12,005 bases of DNA, taken from Pseudomonadota bacterium (lineage in GTDB: Bacteria; Desulfobacterota; Desulfovibrionia; Desulfovibrionales; Desulfovibrionaceae). Where the stretch lies: the NCBI GenBank assembly GCA_023435825.1, contig JAEZMB010000152.1:1-12005 (forward strand), in the 5' to 3' direction. The position numbers were made by a program, and so were the translations under genes. Below are positions 5,424-12,005 of the stretch, in pieces. Below the pieces are notes generated by a model, which worked only from the letters and a program-made list of their open reading frames with translations, had not been told where the DNA came from and made no database searches. Numbering within the stretch: position 1 is the stretch's first letter; each line of letters opens with the position of its first letter.

Positions 5424-8156
5424 ATGCAGGAAAAAATTCTTATCGTGAACGGGATCGAGCGCAAAATCATCGCCGACCCGGATGCCTTCCTGTCCGACGT
5501 GCTGCGCAACCAGTTGCACATGACCGGCACCAAGGTGGGCTGCGCCCAGGGCCAGTGCGGCGCCTGTTCGGTCATCATCGACGGCAAGGTCACCCGCGCC
5601 TGCATCACCAAGATCCGCCGCGTCGCCGACTACGCCAACGTGACCACCATCGAAGGCATCGGCACCCCGGCCAACCTGCACCCGCTGCAGACCGCCTGGG
5701 TCGTCCACGGCGCGGCCCAGTGCGGCTTCTGCACCCCCGGTTTCATCATGTCCGCCAAGGGCCTTTTGGACGGCAATCCCAAGCCCACCCGCGAACAGGT
5801 GCGCGATTGGTTCCAGAAGCACAAAAACGTCTGCCGCTGCACCGGCTACATCCCGCTCGTCGACGCCGTCATGGACGCCGCCAAGGTGCTGCGTGGCGAA
5901 ATGACCCTTTGCATCAACCACAACATGCCGGCCGACGGCAACGTGTTCGGTTCGCGCGCCCCGCGTCCCACCGGCGTGGCCAAGGTCACCGGCCAGTGGC
6001 TGTTCGGCGACGACCAGAAGAACATGCTGCCCCCGGGCACGCTGCATCTGGCCATTGTCGAAGCCCGCGTTTCCCATGCCAACGTCAAGGGCGTGGACAC
6101 CGCCGAAGCCCTGAAGATGCCGGGCGTGCACAGCGTCATCACGGCCAAGGACGTCAAGGGCAAAAACCGCATCACCGGCCTCATCACCTTCCCCACCAAC
6201 AAGGGTGACGGCTGGGATCGTCCCATCCTGTGCGACACCAAGGTGTTCCAGTACGGCGACGCCATCGCGCTGGTCGCGGCCGACTCCGAGGCCAATGCCC
6301 GGGCCGCCGCCGAGAAGGTGAAGGTCGACCTGGAAGTCCTGCCGGCCTACATGAGCGCCCCGGCGGCCATGGCCGACGACGCCATCGAAATCCACCCCGG
6401 CACCCCCAACACCTACTACGAGCAGAACCACGCCAAGGGCGCGGACGTGGCCCCGTTCTTCGCCGATCCGGCCAAGTACGAAGTCATGGGCGGCGACTAC
6501 TACACCCAGCGCCAGCCCCACCTGCCCATCGAGCCTGACGTCGGTTTCGCCTACACCAACGAAGACGGCAAGCTGGTCATCCACTCCAAGTCCATCGGCC
6601 TGTACCTGCACCTGTACATGATCGCCCCGGGCCTTGGCGTCGAGCCCGAGAACCTCGTCCTCGTGCAGAACCCCACCGGCGGCACCTTCGGCTACAAGTT
6701 CAGCCCGACCATGGAAGCCCTGGTCGGCGTCGCCGCCATGGTCACCGGCCGCCCGGTGCACCTGCGCTACAACTACGCCCAGCAGCAGTACTACACCGGC
6801 AAGCGCTCCCCGTTCTGGACCAAGGGCCGCATCGCCGTCGACAAGGCCACCAAGAAGATCGTGGCTTCCGAAATGGAATGGATCGTGGACCACGGCCCCT
6901 ATTCCGAGTTCGGCGACCTGCTCACCCTGCGCGGCTCCCAGTACTGGATGGCCGGCTACGGCATCCCCAACATGCGCGCCAAGGGCTACTGCGTGGCCAC
7001 CAACCACGGCTGGGGTTCGGCTTTCCGCGGCTACGGCTCGCCGGAAATCATGTTCCCCTCCGAGTCCCTCATGGACGAAATGGCTGAAAAGCTCGGCATG
7101 GATCCCCTGGAATTCCGGTATGTCAACGCGTACCGCCCGGGCGACACCACCCCCACCGACCAGGTGCCCGATTCCTGGACCCTGCCCGAGATGATCGACA
7201 TCCTGCGTCCCAAGTACAAGGAAGCCCTGGCCAACGCCAAAAAGAACTCCACCGCCACCCACAAGAAGGGCGTTGGCGTGGCCATTGGCATCTACGGCTC
7301 CGGCCTTGACGGCCCGGACTCCGCCGGCGCTGACGCCGAGCTCAATGCCGATGGTTCCGTGACCATCTACAACACCTGGCAGGATCACGGCCAGGGTTCC
7401 GACGCCGGCACCGTCGGCTTCGCCCACGAGGCTTTGAAGCCCCTGGGCATCTGCGCTTCCAAGATCAAGCTGGTGCTGAACGACACGAGCAAGTGCCCCA
7501 ACTCCGGCCCGGCCGGCGGCTCGCGCTCCAACGTCGTGGTCGGCCAGGCCATCAAGAACGGCTGCGAACAGCTCGTGGCCGCCATGAAGAAGGCCGACGG
7601 CACCTTCCGCACCTACGACGAGATGGTCAAGGAAGGCCTCAAGACCCGCTACAACGGCACCTGGACCGCCCCGGCCAAGGATTGCGACGCCAACGGCCTG
7701 GGTTCGCCCTTCTGCTGCTACATGTACGGCGTGTTCATGGCCGAAGTGACCGTGGAACTGGCCACCGGCAAGACCCAGGTCGATAAGATGGTCCTGGTCG
7801 AAGACATCGGCACCATCAACAACCGTCAGACCGTCGACGGCCAGAACTGGGGCGGCTTGGCCCAGGGCATCGGCCTGGCCCTCACCGAGGACTTCGAGGA
7901 CATCAAGAAGCACTCCTCCCTGGCCGGCGCAGGCGTGCCCTACATCAAGGACATCCCCGACGCTCTGGAGCTGATCTACGTCGAGTCGCCGCGTGAGCAC
8001 GGCCCGTTCGGCAACTCGGGCGTGGGCGAAGTGCCCCTGTGCGGCCCGCACCCGGCCATCATCAACGCCATCTACAACGCCTGCGGCGTGCGCATCCGCC
8101 ACCTGCCGGCCTACCCCGAGAAGGTGCTGGCCGGCCTCAAGGCCCTTGGCAAGTAG
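5424..8156 (+). CDS. mop: Molybdenum aldehyde oxidoreductase (xanthine oxidase family, Mop type)
   Basis: A 910-residue homologue of the 907-residue D. gigas aldehyde oxidoreductase, which oxidises aldehydes to carboxylic acids using molybdopterin cytosine dinucleotide and two [2Fe-2S] clusters without FAD. The plant-type ferredoxin domain has Cys40, Cys45, Cys48 and Cys60. The helical cluster domain has Cys100, Cys103, Cys137 and Cys139. All eight carry the numbers I recall for D. gigas. The molybdenum domains follow, with GGTFGYK at 419-425, GSAFRGYG at 531-538, DHGQGSD at 654-660, and the catalytic Glu869 in GVGEVPL. Very long blocks match D. gigas as I remember it, for example around residues 245-275. 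Codon use is strongly C-ending, as expected of an abundant protein. The start has GGAG nine bases upstream. Electrons probably leave through the first cluster to a flavodoxin, or to the iron-sulfur protein encoded next. Confidence 0.97.
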   Translation: MQEKILIVNGIERKIIADPDAFLSDVLRNQLHMTGTKVGCAQGQCGACSVIIDGKVTRACITKIRRVADYANVTTIEGIGTPANLHPLQTAWVVHGAAQCGFCTPGFIMSAKGLLDGNPKPTREQVRDWFQKHKNVCRCTGYIPLVDAVMDAAKVLRGEMTLCINHNMPADGNVFGSRAPRPTGVAKVTGQWLFGDDQKNMLPPGTLHLAIVEARVSHANVKGVDTAEALKMPGVHSVITAKDVKGKNRITGLITFPTNKGDGWDRPILCDTKVFQYGDAIALVAADSEANARAAAEKVKVDLEVLPAYMSAPAAMADDAIEIHPGTPNTYYEQNHAKGADVAPFFADPAKYEVMGGDYYTQRQPHLPIEPDVGFAYTNEDGKLVIHSKSIGLYLHLYMIAPGLGVEPENLVLVQNPTGGTFGYKFSPTMEALVGVAAMVTGRPVHLRYNYAQQQYYTGKRSPFWTKGRIAVDKATKKIVASEMEWIVDHGPYSEFGDLLTLRGSQYWMAGYGIPNMRAKGYCVATNHGWGSAFRGYGSPEIMFPSESLMDEMAEKLGMDPLEFRYVNAYRPGDTTPTDQVPDSWTLPEMIDILRPKYKEALANAKKNSTATHKKGVGVAIGIYGSGLDGPDSAGADAELNADGSVTIYNTWQDHGQGSDAGTVGFAHEALKPLGICASKIKLVLNDTSKCPNSGPAGGSRSNVVVGQAIKNGCEQLVAAMKKADGTFRTYDEMVKEGLKTRYNGTWTAPAKDCDANGLGSPFCCYMYGVFMAEVTVELATGKTQVDKMVLVEDIGTINNRQTVDGQNWGGLAQGIGLALTEDFEDIKKHSSLAGAGVPYIKDIPDALELIYVESPREHGPFGNSGVGEVPLCGPHPAIINAIYNACGVRIRHLPAYPEKVLAGLKALGK

Positions 8157-8194
8157 GACCGTTTGAAGCATCCTCTTAGTTAATGTCGTAACCG

Positions 8195-8228
8195 GACGGG
8201 GCGGACGCCAGGCGTTCGCCCCGTCTTT
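8195..8228 (+). terminator. Long hairpin between mop and the downstream genes (partial terminator or mRNA stabiliser)
   Basis: A 14-bp stem (8195-8208 with 8212-8225, one G.T pair) with a 3-nt loop, followed by only TTTC. It lies 38 nt after the mop stop and 18 nt before the next start codon. The short T-run suggests partial termination or protection of the mop mRNA 3' end, which would give more mop than downstream transcript. Confidence 0.6.
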
Positions 8229-8246
8229 CAAACAGGGAAGGTCTTC

Positions 8247-10553
8247 ATGGATCAGCAGGGTCTGCGCGATATCGAGTACCGTTGCATCCAGGAGGAGCAG
8301 CCCGCCTGCCAGGCCGCCTGTCCCCTCCATGTCGACGTCCGCAAATTCATGGGCCAGGTCCGCTCCGGCGACTTCTCCGGGGCCCGCAAGACCCTGGACC
8401 GCACCCTGCCGCTGCCCACCGTCCTTGGCCGCGTCTGCGACCACCCCTGCCAGGCCCACTGCGTGCGCGTGCCCATCGACGCGGCCCTGGCCATGGGGTC
8501 GCTGGAGCGCGCCGTCCTGCAGGCCACCGGCCCGGCTTCCAAGCCCCTGTCCATGCCCGGCAAGGGCAAGCGCGCCGCCGTCATGGGCGGCGACGTCAGC
8601 GCCCTGACCGTGGCCTGGGACCTGGGCAAGAAGGGCTACGCCGTGGACGTGTATTTCCCGGGCGACGCCCCGGGCGGGCATCTGCGCGAACTGTCGCCGG
8701 ACACCCTCCCGCCGGCCGCCCTGGCCGCCGAGATCGAAATCATGGGCCGCATGAACGTGACGTTTCGTCCGGGCCATGCCCTGGATGCGGCGCTGCTCGA
8801 CCAGCTTTGCGCCGACTACGACGGCGTCTACGTCGAGGCCGTCTCGGCCCCGGCCCTGGGGCTGGCCAAGGCTGACGCCGACGCCCTGACCCTGGCTCTG
8901 TCTGGCCGGGAGGGCGTGTTTGGCGGCGGTTTCGCCGCCCCTGGAGAGCCGCTCTCCGTCATTTCCCTGGCCGGCGACGGCCGCCGGGCCGCCGTGTCCC
9001 TGGACCGGCATCTGGCCGGCGTGTCCGTCACCGCCTCCCGCGAGCGCGAAGGGGCTTGCCCCACGCGCCTTTTCACCAACACTACCGGCGTGATTCCCTT
9101 GCCGGCCACGGTCCCGGCCGATCCGTCCGTTGGCCTGACCCCGGACGAGGCCAAGGCCGAGGCCGCCCGCTGTCTGGACTGCCAGTGCCTGGAGTGCGTC
9201 AAGGCCTGCACGTACCTGGCCCGCTACAAGGGCTATCCCCGCGTCTACGCCCGCCAGATCTATAATAATCTTTCCATTGTCCAGGGCGCGCGGTCGTATA
9301 ACCAGATGATCAACTCCTGCACCCTGTGCGGCCAGTGCGAGGAGCTGTGCCCGTCGGGCTTTTCCATGCCCGACCTGATCCTTGCCGCCCGGCGCGACAT
9401 GGTGGCGCGCGGCAAGATGCCGCTTTGGGCCCACGAGTTCGCTCTGGAGGACATGGCCTTTTCCCTGTCCGACGCCTTCCGCCTGATGCGGGCCGCGCCG
9501 GGCGAGACGACCTGCTCCCACCTCTTTTTCCCGGGCTGCCAGCTCGGCGGCGATCCGGCCGCCTCCGTGCCGGCCGTCTACGCCCATCTGCGCGCCGGCT
9601 TGCCCGGCGGGGTGGGGCTGGGGCTGGCCTGCTGCGGCGCGCCGGCCTTCTGGGCCGGCCGGCAGGATCTGGCCGAGGCGGCCATGGCCGCCTTCCAGGC
9701 GGACTGGGAAGCCTTGGGCAAACCCCGCGTCATCGCCGCCTGCGCCTCCTGCCAAGCCACCTTCGCCCGCCTGGCCCCCGACATTCCCGTGGTCTCCCTG
9801 TGGCGCGTGCTCCTGGACGAAGCCGGGCTGCCCGCGCCCGCCGGCCAGCTTCCCGACGCGCCAGTGGCCATCCACGACGCCTGCACCGGCCGCCACGACG
9901 CCGCCGGACTGGCCGCCGTGCGCGAGATTCTGGCCAAGCGCGGCGTCGCCGTCGAGGAACTGCCCGCCTCGGGCAAGCTGGCCTCCTGCTGCGGCTTTGG
10001 CGGCTTGCAAGCCAACGCCCACCCGGAACTGGCCGCCGCCACCCTGGCCCGGCGCGTGGCCGAAAGCCCGCGCGACTTCGTGGCCACCTGCTCCATGTGC
10101 CGCGACAGGCTGGCCGGGGCCGGCAAGCGCACCTTCCATCTGCTGGACCTGCTTTTCCCAAGCAAAGCCGCCGATCCGGCCCGGCCCGATCCCGGCTTTT
10201 CCTACCGCCACGAAGCCCGGGTCCGGCTCAAGCGGGCCGTGCTGGAAACCGTCTGGAACGAGCCGGCCCCGCCCGAGACGCCGCCGGCCGTGCGGCTCGT
10301 CATCCCCGACGCCGTCCGGGCCGTGCTGGAGGCCCGCCATGTGCTGGACACCGACCTGGCCCGGGTTATCGCCTACGCCGAGGCCACGGGGCGCAAGTTC
10401 ACCGACGCGGCGTCAGGCCGCCATCTGGCCGGGCTGGCCGGGGCGCGGGTCACCTACTGGGCGCTCTATGAAATGCTGGATGGCGTGGCCCACGTCCACG
10501 CCGGCTACAGCCACCGCATGAACGTCACCGGCGTGGACCGGCAGGAGGCGTAA
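8247..10553 (+). CDS. Multi-domain iron-sulfur electron-transfer protein (GltD-type cluster domain, degenerate FAD fold, ferredoxin motifs, two CCG domains)
   Basis: A 768-residue fusion. Residues 13-75 resemble the N-terminal cluster domain of GltD/dihydropyrimidine dehydrogenase (Cys21, Cys25, then Cys64, Cys68, Cys72 in GRVCDHPCQAHC). Residues about 108-290 look like a shortened pyridine-nucleotide oxidoreductase fold, but the usual GxGxxG reads GGDVSA at 114-119, so FAD binding is doubtful. Then come CLDCQCLECVKAC (309-321) and a ferredoxin motif CTLCGQCEELCP (358-369). Two HdrB-like CCG domains follow: Cys431, Cys462-463, Cys499/502 and Cys546, Cys581-582, Cys615/618. Residues about 655-768 form a further unrecognised domain. 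It resembles proteins annotated as pyridine nucleotide-disulfide oxidoreductase/dicluster-binding (I recall DVU_1558). As mop's neighbour it probably accepts or relays Mop electrons. Its ribosome site is AGGGAAGG at 8234-8241. Confidence 0.88.
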   Translation: MDQQGLRDIEYRCIQEEQPACQAACPLHVDVRKFMGQVRSGDFSGARKTLDRTLPLPTVLGRVCDHPCQAHCVRVPIDAALAMGSLERAVLQATGPASKPLSMPGKGKRAAVMGGDVSALTVAWDLGKKGYAVDVYFPGDAPGGHLRELSPDTLPPAALAAEIEIMGRMNVTFRPGHALDAALLDQLCADYDGVYVEAVSAPALGLAKADADALTLALSGREGVFGGGFAAPGEPLSVISLAGDGRRAAVSLDRHLAGVSVTASREREGACPTRLFTNTTGVIPLPATVPADPSVGLTPDEAKAEAARCLDCQCLECVKACTYLARYKGYPRVYARQIYNNLSIVQGARSYNQMINSCTLCGQCEELCPSGFSMPDLILAARRDMVARGKMPLWAHEFALEDMAFSLSDAFRLMRAAPGETTCSHLFFPGCQLGGDPAASVPAVYAHLRAGLPGGVGLGLACCGAPAFWAGRQDLAEAAMAAFQADWEALGKPRVIAACASCQATFARLAPDIPVVSLWRVLLDEAGLPAPAGQLPDAPVAIHDACTGRHDAAGLAAVREILAKRGVAVEELPASGKLASCCGFGGLQANAHPELAAATLARRVAESPRDFVATCSMCRDRLAGAGKRTFHLLDLLFPSKAADPARPDPGFSYRHEARVRLKRAVLETVWNEPAPPETPPAVRLVIPDAVRAVLEARHVLDTDLARVIAYAEATGRKFTDAASGRHLAGLAGARVTYWALYEMLDGVAHVHAGYSHRMNVTGVDRQEA

Positions 10554-10558
10554 GCGCC

Positions 10559-10774
10559 ATGAACGACACCCCCACCTATCTGCCCGAGTCCGGCGACTGG
10601 AGCTGCGCCGCCTGCGGCGAGAAACTCGCCTCCGCGCCGGTCGGCGTCACCTACTTGCAAGGCGGGTTCACCATCACGCTCATGACCTGCCCCAAGTGCG
10701 GGCTGTCGCTGGTGCCCGAGCATCTGGCCGTGGGCAAGATGTTCGAGGTGGAGCAGCTCTTGGAGGACAAGTAG
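10559..10774 (+). CDS. Small two-CxxC redox or zinc-binding protein (DVU_1557-like)
   Basis: A 71-residue protein with two CxxC pairs, Cys16/Cys19 (CAACG) and Cys44/Cys47 (CPKCG), spaced like a rubredoxin-like or zinc-ribbon knuckle. The two pairs are joined by a strand-rich segment VGVTYLQGGFTITLM. The end VGKMFEVEQLLEDK is a conserved-looking helix. From memory it resembles the small proteins named DVU_1557 or CLJU_RS11820 family redox protein, which also sit beside aldehyde oxidoreductase genes. The ribosome site AGGAGG lies at 10543-10548, inside the end of the preceding gene, five nt of gap separate the two genes, and the stop overlaps the next start, so all are likely co-translated. Iron (rubredoxin-type) and zinc are both possible ligands. 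No function is proven. Confidence 0.85.
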   Translation: MNDTPTYLPESGDWSCAACGEKLASAPVGVTYLQGGFTITLMTCPKCGLSLVPEHLAVGKMFEVEQLLEDK

Positions 10775-11541
10775 TGCCCTTTGCCGCGCCGCTGACCGGC
10801 CCCGCGCCCTTTGCGCCGCCGGCCGGCCCCGGCTTCGGCGGGCGGTCGGGCGAAAAGCCCTACGAGCGCGCCGACGTGCGCCGGGCCACGGGCGGGGCCA
10901 TCCGCCCGGGCGGGCTGGCGCTCACCGACCGCGCCCTGGACTTGCTTCCCTTTGCCGCCGGCGCAAGGCTTCTGGACTGCGGCTGCGGGGCTGGGGCCAC
11001 CCTGGCCCGCCTGAGCGCCGCCGGCTTCCGGGCCGTTGGCTGCGACATCTCGGCGTTGCTCGCCGCCGAGGCGGCCGGCCGCGTCCCGGGCCGGGCGCTG
11101 CGGGCCGAAGCCTGCCGGCTCCCCTTTGGCCCGGCCGTCTTTGACGGCGTGTTCTGTGAATGCGTGCTCTCGGCCCTGGCCCGGCCCGAGGCCGCCCTGG
11201 AGGAGATCGCCCGGGTCATCGTCCCGGGCGGCTACCTCGTCGTCTCCGATCTCTATCTGCGGGCCGGCTCGCCCGGCAGCGGCGGCGCGGGCGCGGGCTG
11301 CGCCGCCGGAGCCCTGCCCCGGGACGTGGCCGAAGCACGGTTTGCCCGGCATGGGCTGCTTGCCGTGGTCTTCGAGGACCACACCCGCCATCTCATCGAT
11401 CTTTCCTGCCGTCTCGTCCTCGAACTCGGTTCCGCCCGGGAGGTCATGGCCGTGCTGACCGGCCGGGAACCGGGCTGCGCGGGCGGCGGCGAAAAACCGC
11501 GTCTGGGCTACGGCCTGTGGATTTGCCGCAAGGAGGCGTGA
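10774..11541 (+). CDS. SAM-dependent class I methyltransferase (DVU_1556-like)
   Basis: A 255-residue Rossmann-fold methyltransferase. Motif I is LLDCGCGAG at 66-74, with the acidic residue ending strand 2 at Asp91 (VGCDIS). The motif II/III region is FDGVFCECVLS at 123-133, followed by VIVPGGYLVVSD at 148-159, all typical of the Methyltransf_11/25 group. The substrate is unknown. I chose the GTG at 10774, which overlaps the upstream stop by one base (TAGTG) and has GGAGG seven bases before it. An ATG at 10696 would lie inside the previous gene. The first 40 residues are proline/glycine-rich and include RSGEKPYERADVRRATGG. The match to the family I recall as DVU_1556 rests on gene order plus motifs. 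Context suggests a substrate tied to the aldehyde oxidoreductase system, but that is inference. Confidence 0.85.
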   Translation: MPFAAPLTGPAPFAPPAGPGFGGRSGEKPYERADVRRATGGAIRPGGLALTDRALDLLPFAAGARLLDCGCGAGATLARLSAAGFRAVGCDISALLAAEAAGRVPGRALRAEACRLPFGPAVFDGVFCECVLSALARPEAALEEIARVIVPGGYLVVSDLYLRAGSPGSGGAGAGCAAGALPRDVAEARFARHGLLAVVFEDHTRHLIDLSCRLVLELGSAREVMAVLTGREPGCAGGGEKPRLGYGLWICRKEA

Positions 11542-11543
11542 CC

Positions 11544-11987
11544 ATGAATCCCACGCTGCTCGAAATCCTGCCCCTGGCCCACAAGGGCTACTGCTGCAGC
11601 CAGATCCTCGTGCTTTTGGCCCTGGCCGCCCAGGGCCGGGAAAACCCCGAACTTGTCCGCGCCGCCATGGGCCTGTGCCATGGCATGGGCGGCACGGGCG
11701 GGGCCTGCGGCATCATGACCGGCGGCTGCCTGGCCCTGGGGCTCTACACCGGCAAGGGCCGCGACGAGGAAACGCCCTTCGAACAAGGCGACGCCCTGGT
11801 GTCCGATTTCGTCGACTGGTTCAGCCAGCGCGCCCAGGACGACTACGGAGCCACCACCTGCGCCGCCATCTTAAGCGACGGCAAGCCCGACCCCACCCGC
11901 TGCGGAGGCCTTATGGCCGATGCCTGGAACAAGATGCTCGAACTGCTCGTGGCCTACGGCCTCGACCCGTCCGAAGGGCGTGACTGA
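11544..11987 (+). CDS. C-GCAxxG-C-C family protein (DVU_1555-like)
   Basis: A 147-residue cysteine-rich protein of the C_GCAxxG_C_C family: Cys17-Cys18 in GYCCSQ, Cys45, Cys55 in GGACGIMTGG (53-61), Cys62, Cys106 and Cys120. The central glycine-rich block GMGGTGGACG at 47-56 is the family signature. These proteins are annotated as putative redox-active or metal-binding. Their biochemical job is not known to me. AAGGAGG at 11530-11536 places the ATG at 11544, two bases after the methyltransferase stop, so the two genes form one translational unit. The last 18 bases of the window (11988-12005) after its stop include GGGGGAAAAC, perhaps the leader of a further gene in the cluster. Confidence 0.87.
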   Translation: MNPTLLEILPLAHKGYCCSQILVLLALAAQGRENPELVRAAMGLCHGMGGTGGACGIMTGGCLALGLYTGKGRDEETPFEQGDALVSDFVDWFSQRAQDDYGATTCAAILSDGKPDPTRCGGLMADAWNKMLELLVAYGLDPSEGRD

Positions 11988-12005
11988 GTAAGATTGGGGG
12001 AAAAC

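Noticed and set aside
5169..10340. A 1723-codon open frame on the minus strand opposite mop and its neighbours
   Set aside because: It is dominated by Gly, His, Asp, Ala and Val repeats with no domain, and lies antisense to unmistakable genes. Strong GC3 bias in the plus-strand genes removes stops from this frame.

Overview
The window looks like chromosomal DNA from a high-GC sulfate-reducing deltaproteobacterium of the Desulfovibrio / Solidesulfovibrio type. The strongest evidence is a 910-residue molybdenum aldehyde oxidoreductase that follows the Desulfovibrio gigas Mop protein closely. The iron-sulfur cysteines and catalytic glutamate fall at the same residue numbers. It is followed by genes in the order I recall around D. 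vulgaris DVU_1559 to DVU_1555. Most of the window is very GC-rich with strong GC3 bias, except an AT-rich island at about 3950-4145.

Layout. The left part (1-3560) holds ordinary or accessory genes: a short single-domain asparaginase-like protein (94-609), a threonine dehydratase with an ACT domain (718-1917), a convergent HicA/HicB toxin-antitoxin pair on the minus strand (2613-1973), and a DUF2238/YjdF-type membrane protein (2933-3559). The ilvA terminator overlaps the 3' end of hicB. The 702-base gap 3560-4261 has no convincing gene. It contains a good intrinsic terminator, a pair of IS21-end-like repeats, an AT-rich stretch with a good sigma-54 -24/-12 match and a weaker sigma-70-like site, and then a GC-rich leader that can form mutually exclusive hairpins.

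The right part (4262 to the end) is a plus-strand cluster of six genes: a MoeA-like molybdopterin-binding protein with a C-terminal four-cysteine motif, the aldehyde oxidoreductase (mop), a 768-residue iron-sulfur protein joining a GltD-type cluster domain, a degenerate nucleotide-binding fold, ferredoxin-like clusters and two HdrB-like CCG domains, a 71-residue two-CxxC protein, a SAM-dependent methyltransferase, and a C-GCAxxG-C-C protein. The last four are tightly packed (5-nt gap, 1-nt overlap, 2-nt gap). A long hairpin separates the abundant-enzyme gene mop from these downstream partners.

How they may work together (inference). The MoeA-like protein could supply or insert molybdopterin cofactor. 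Mop would oxidise aldehydes. The large iron-sulfur protein is a plausible electron acceptor or relay, perhaps towards thiol/disulfide or membrane redox partners. The methyltransferase and the two small cysteine-rich proteins have no assigned job and are the least understood part of this conserved system. The cluster probably continues beyond the right edge.
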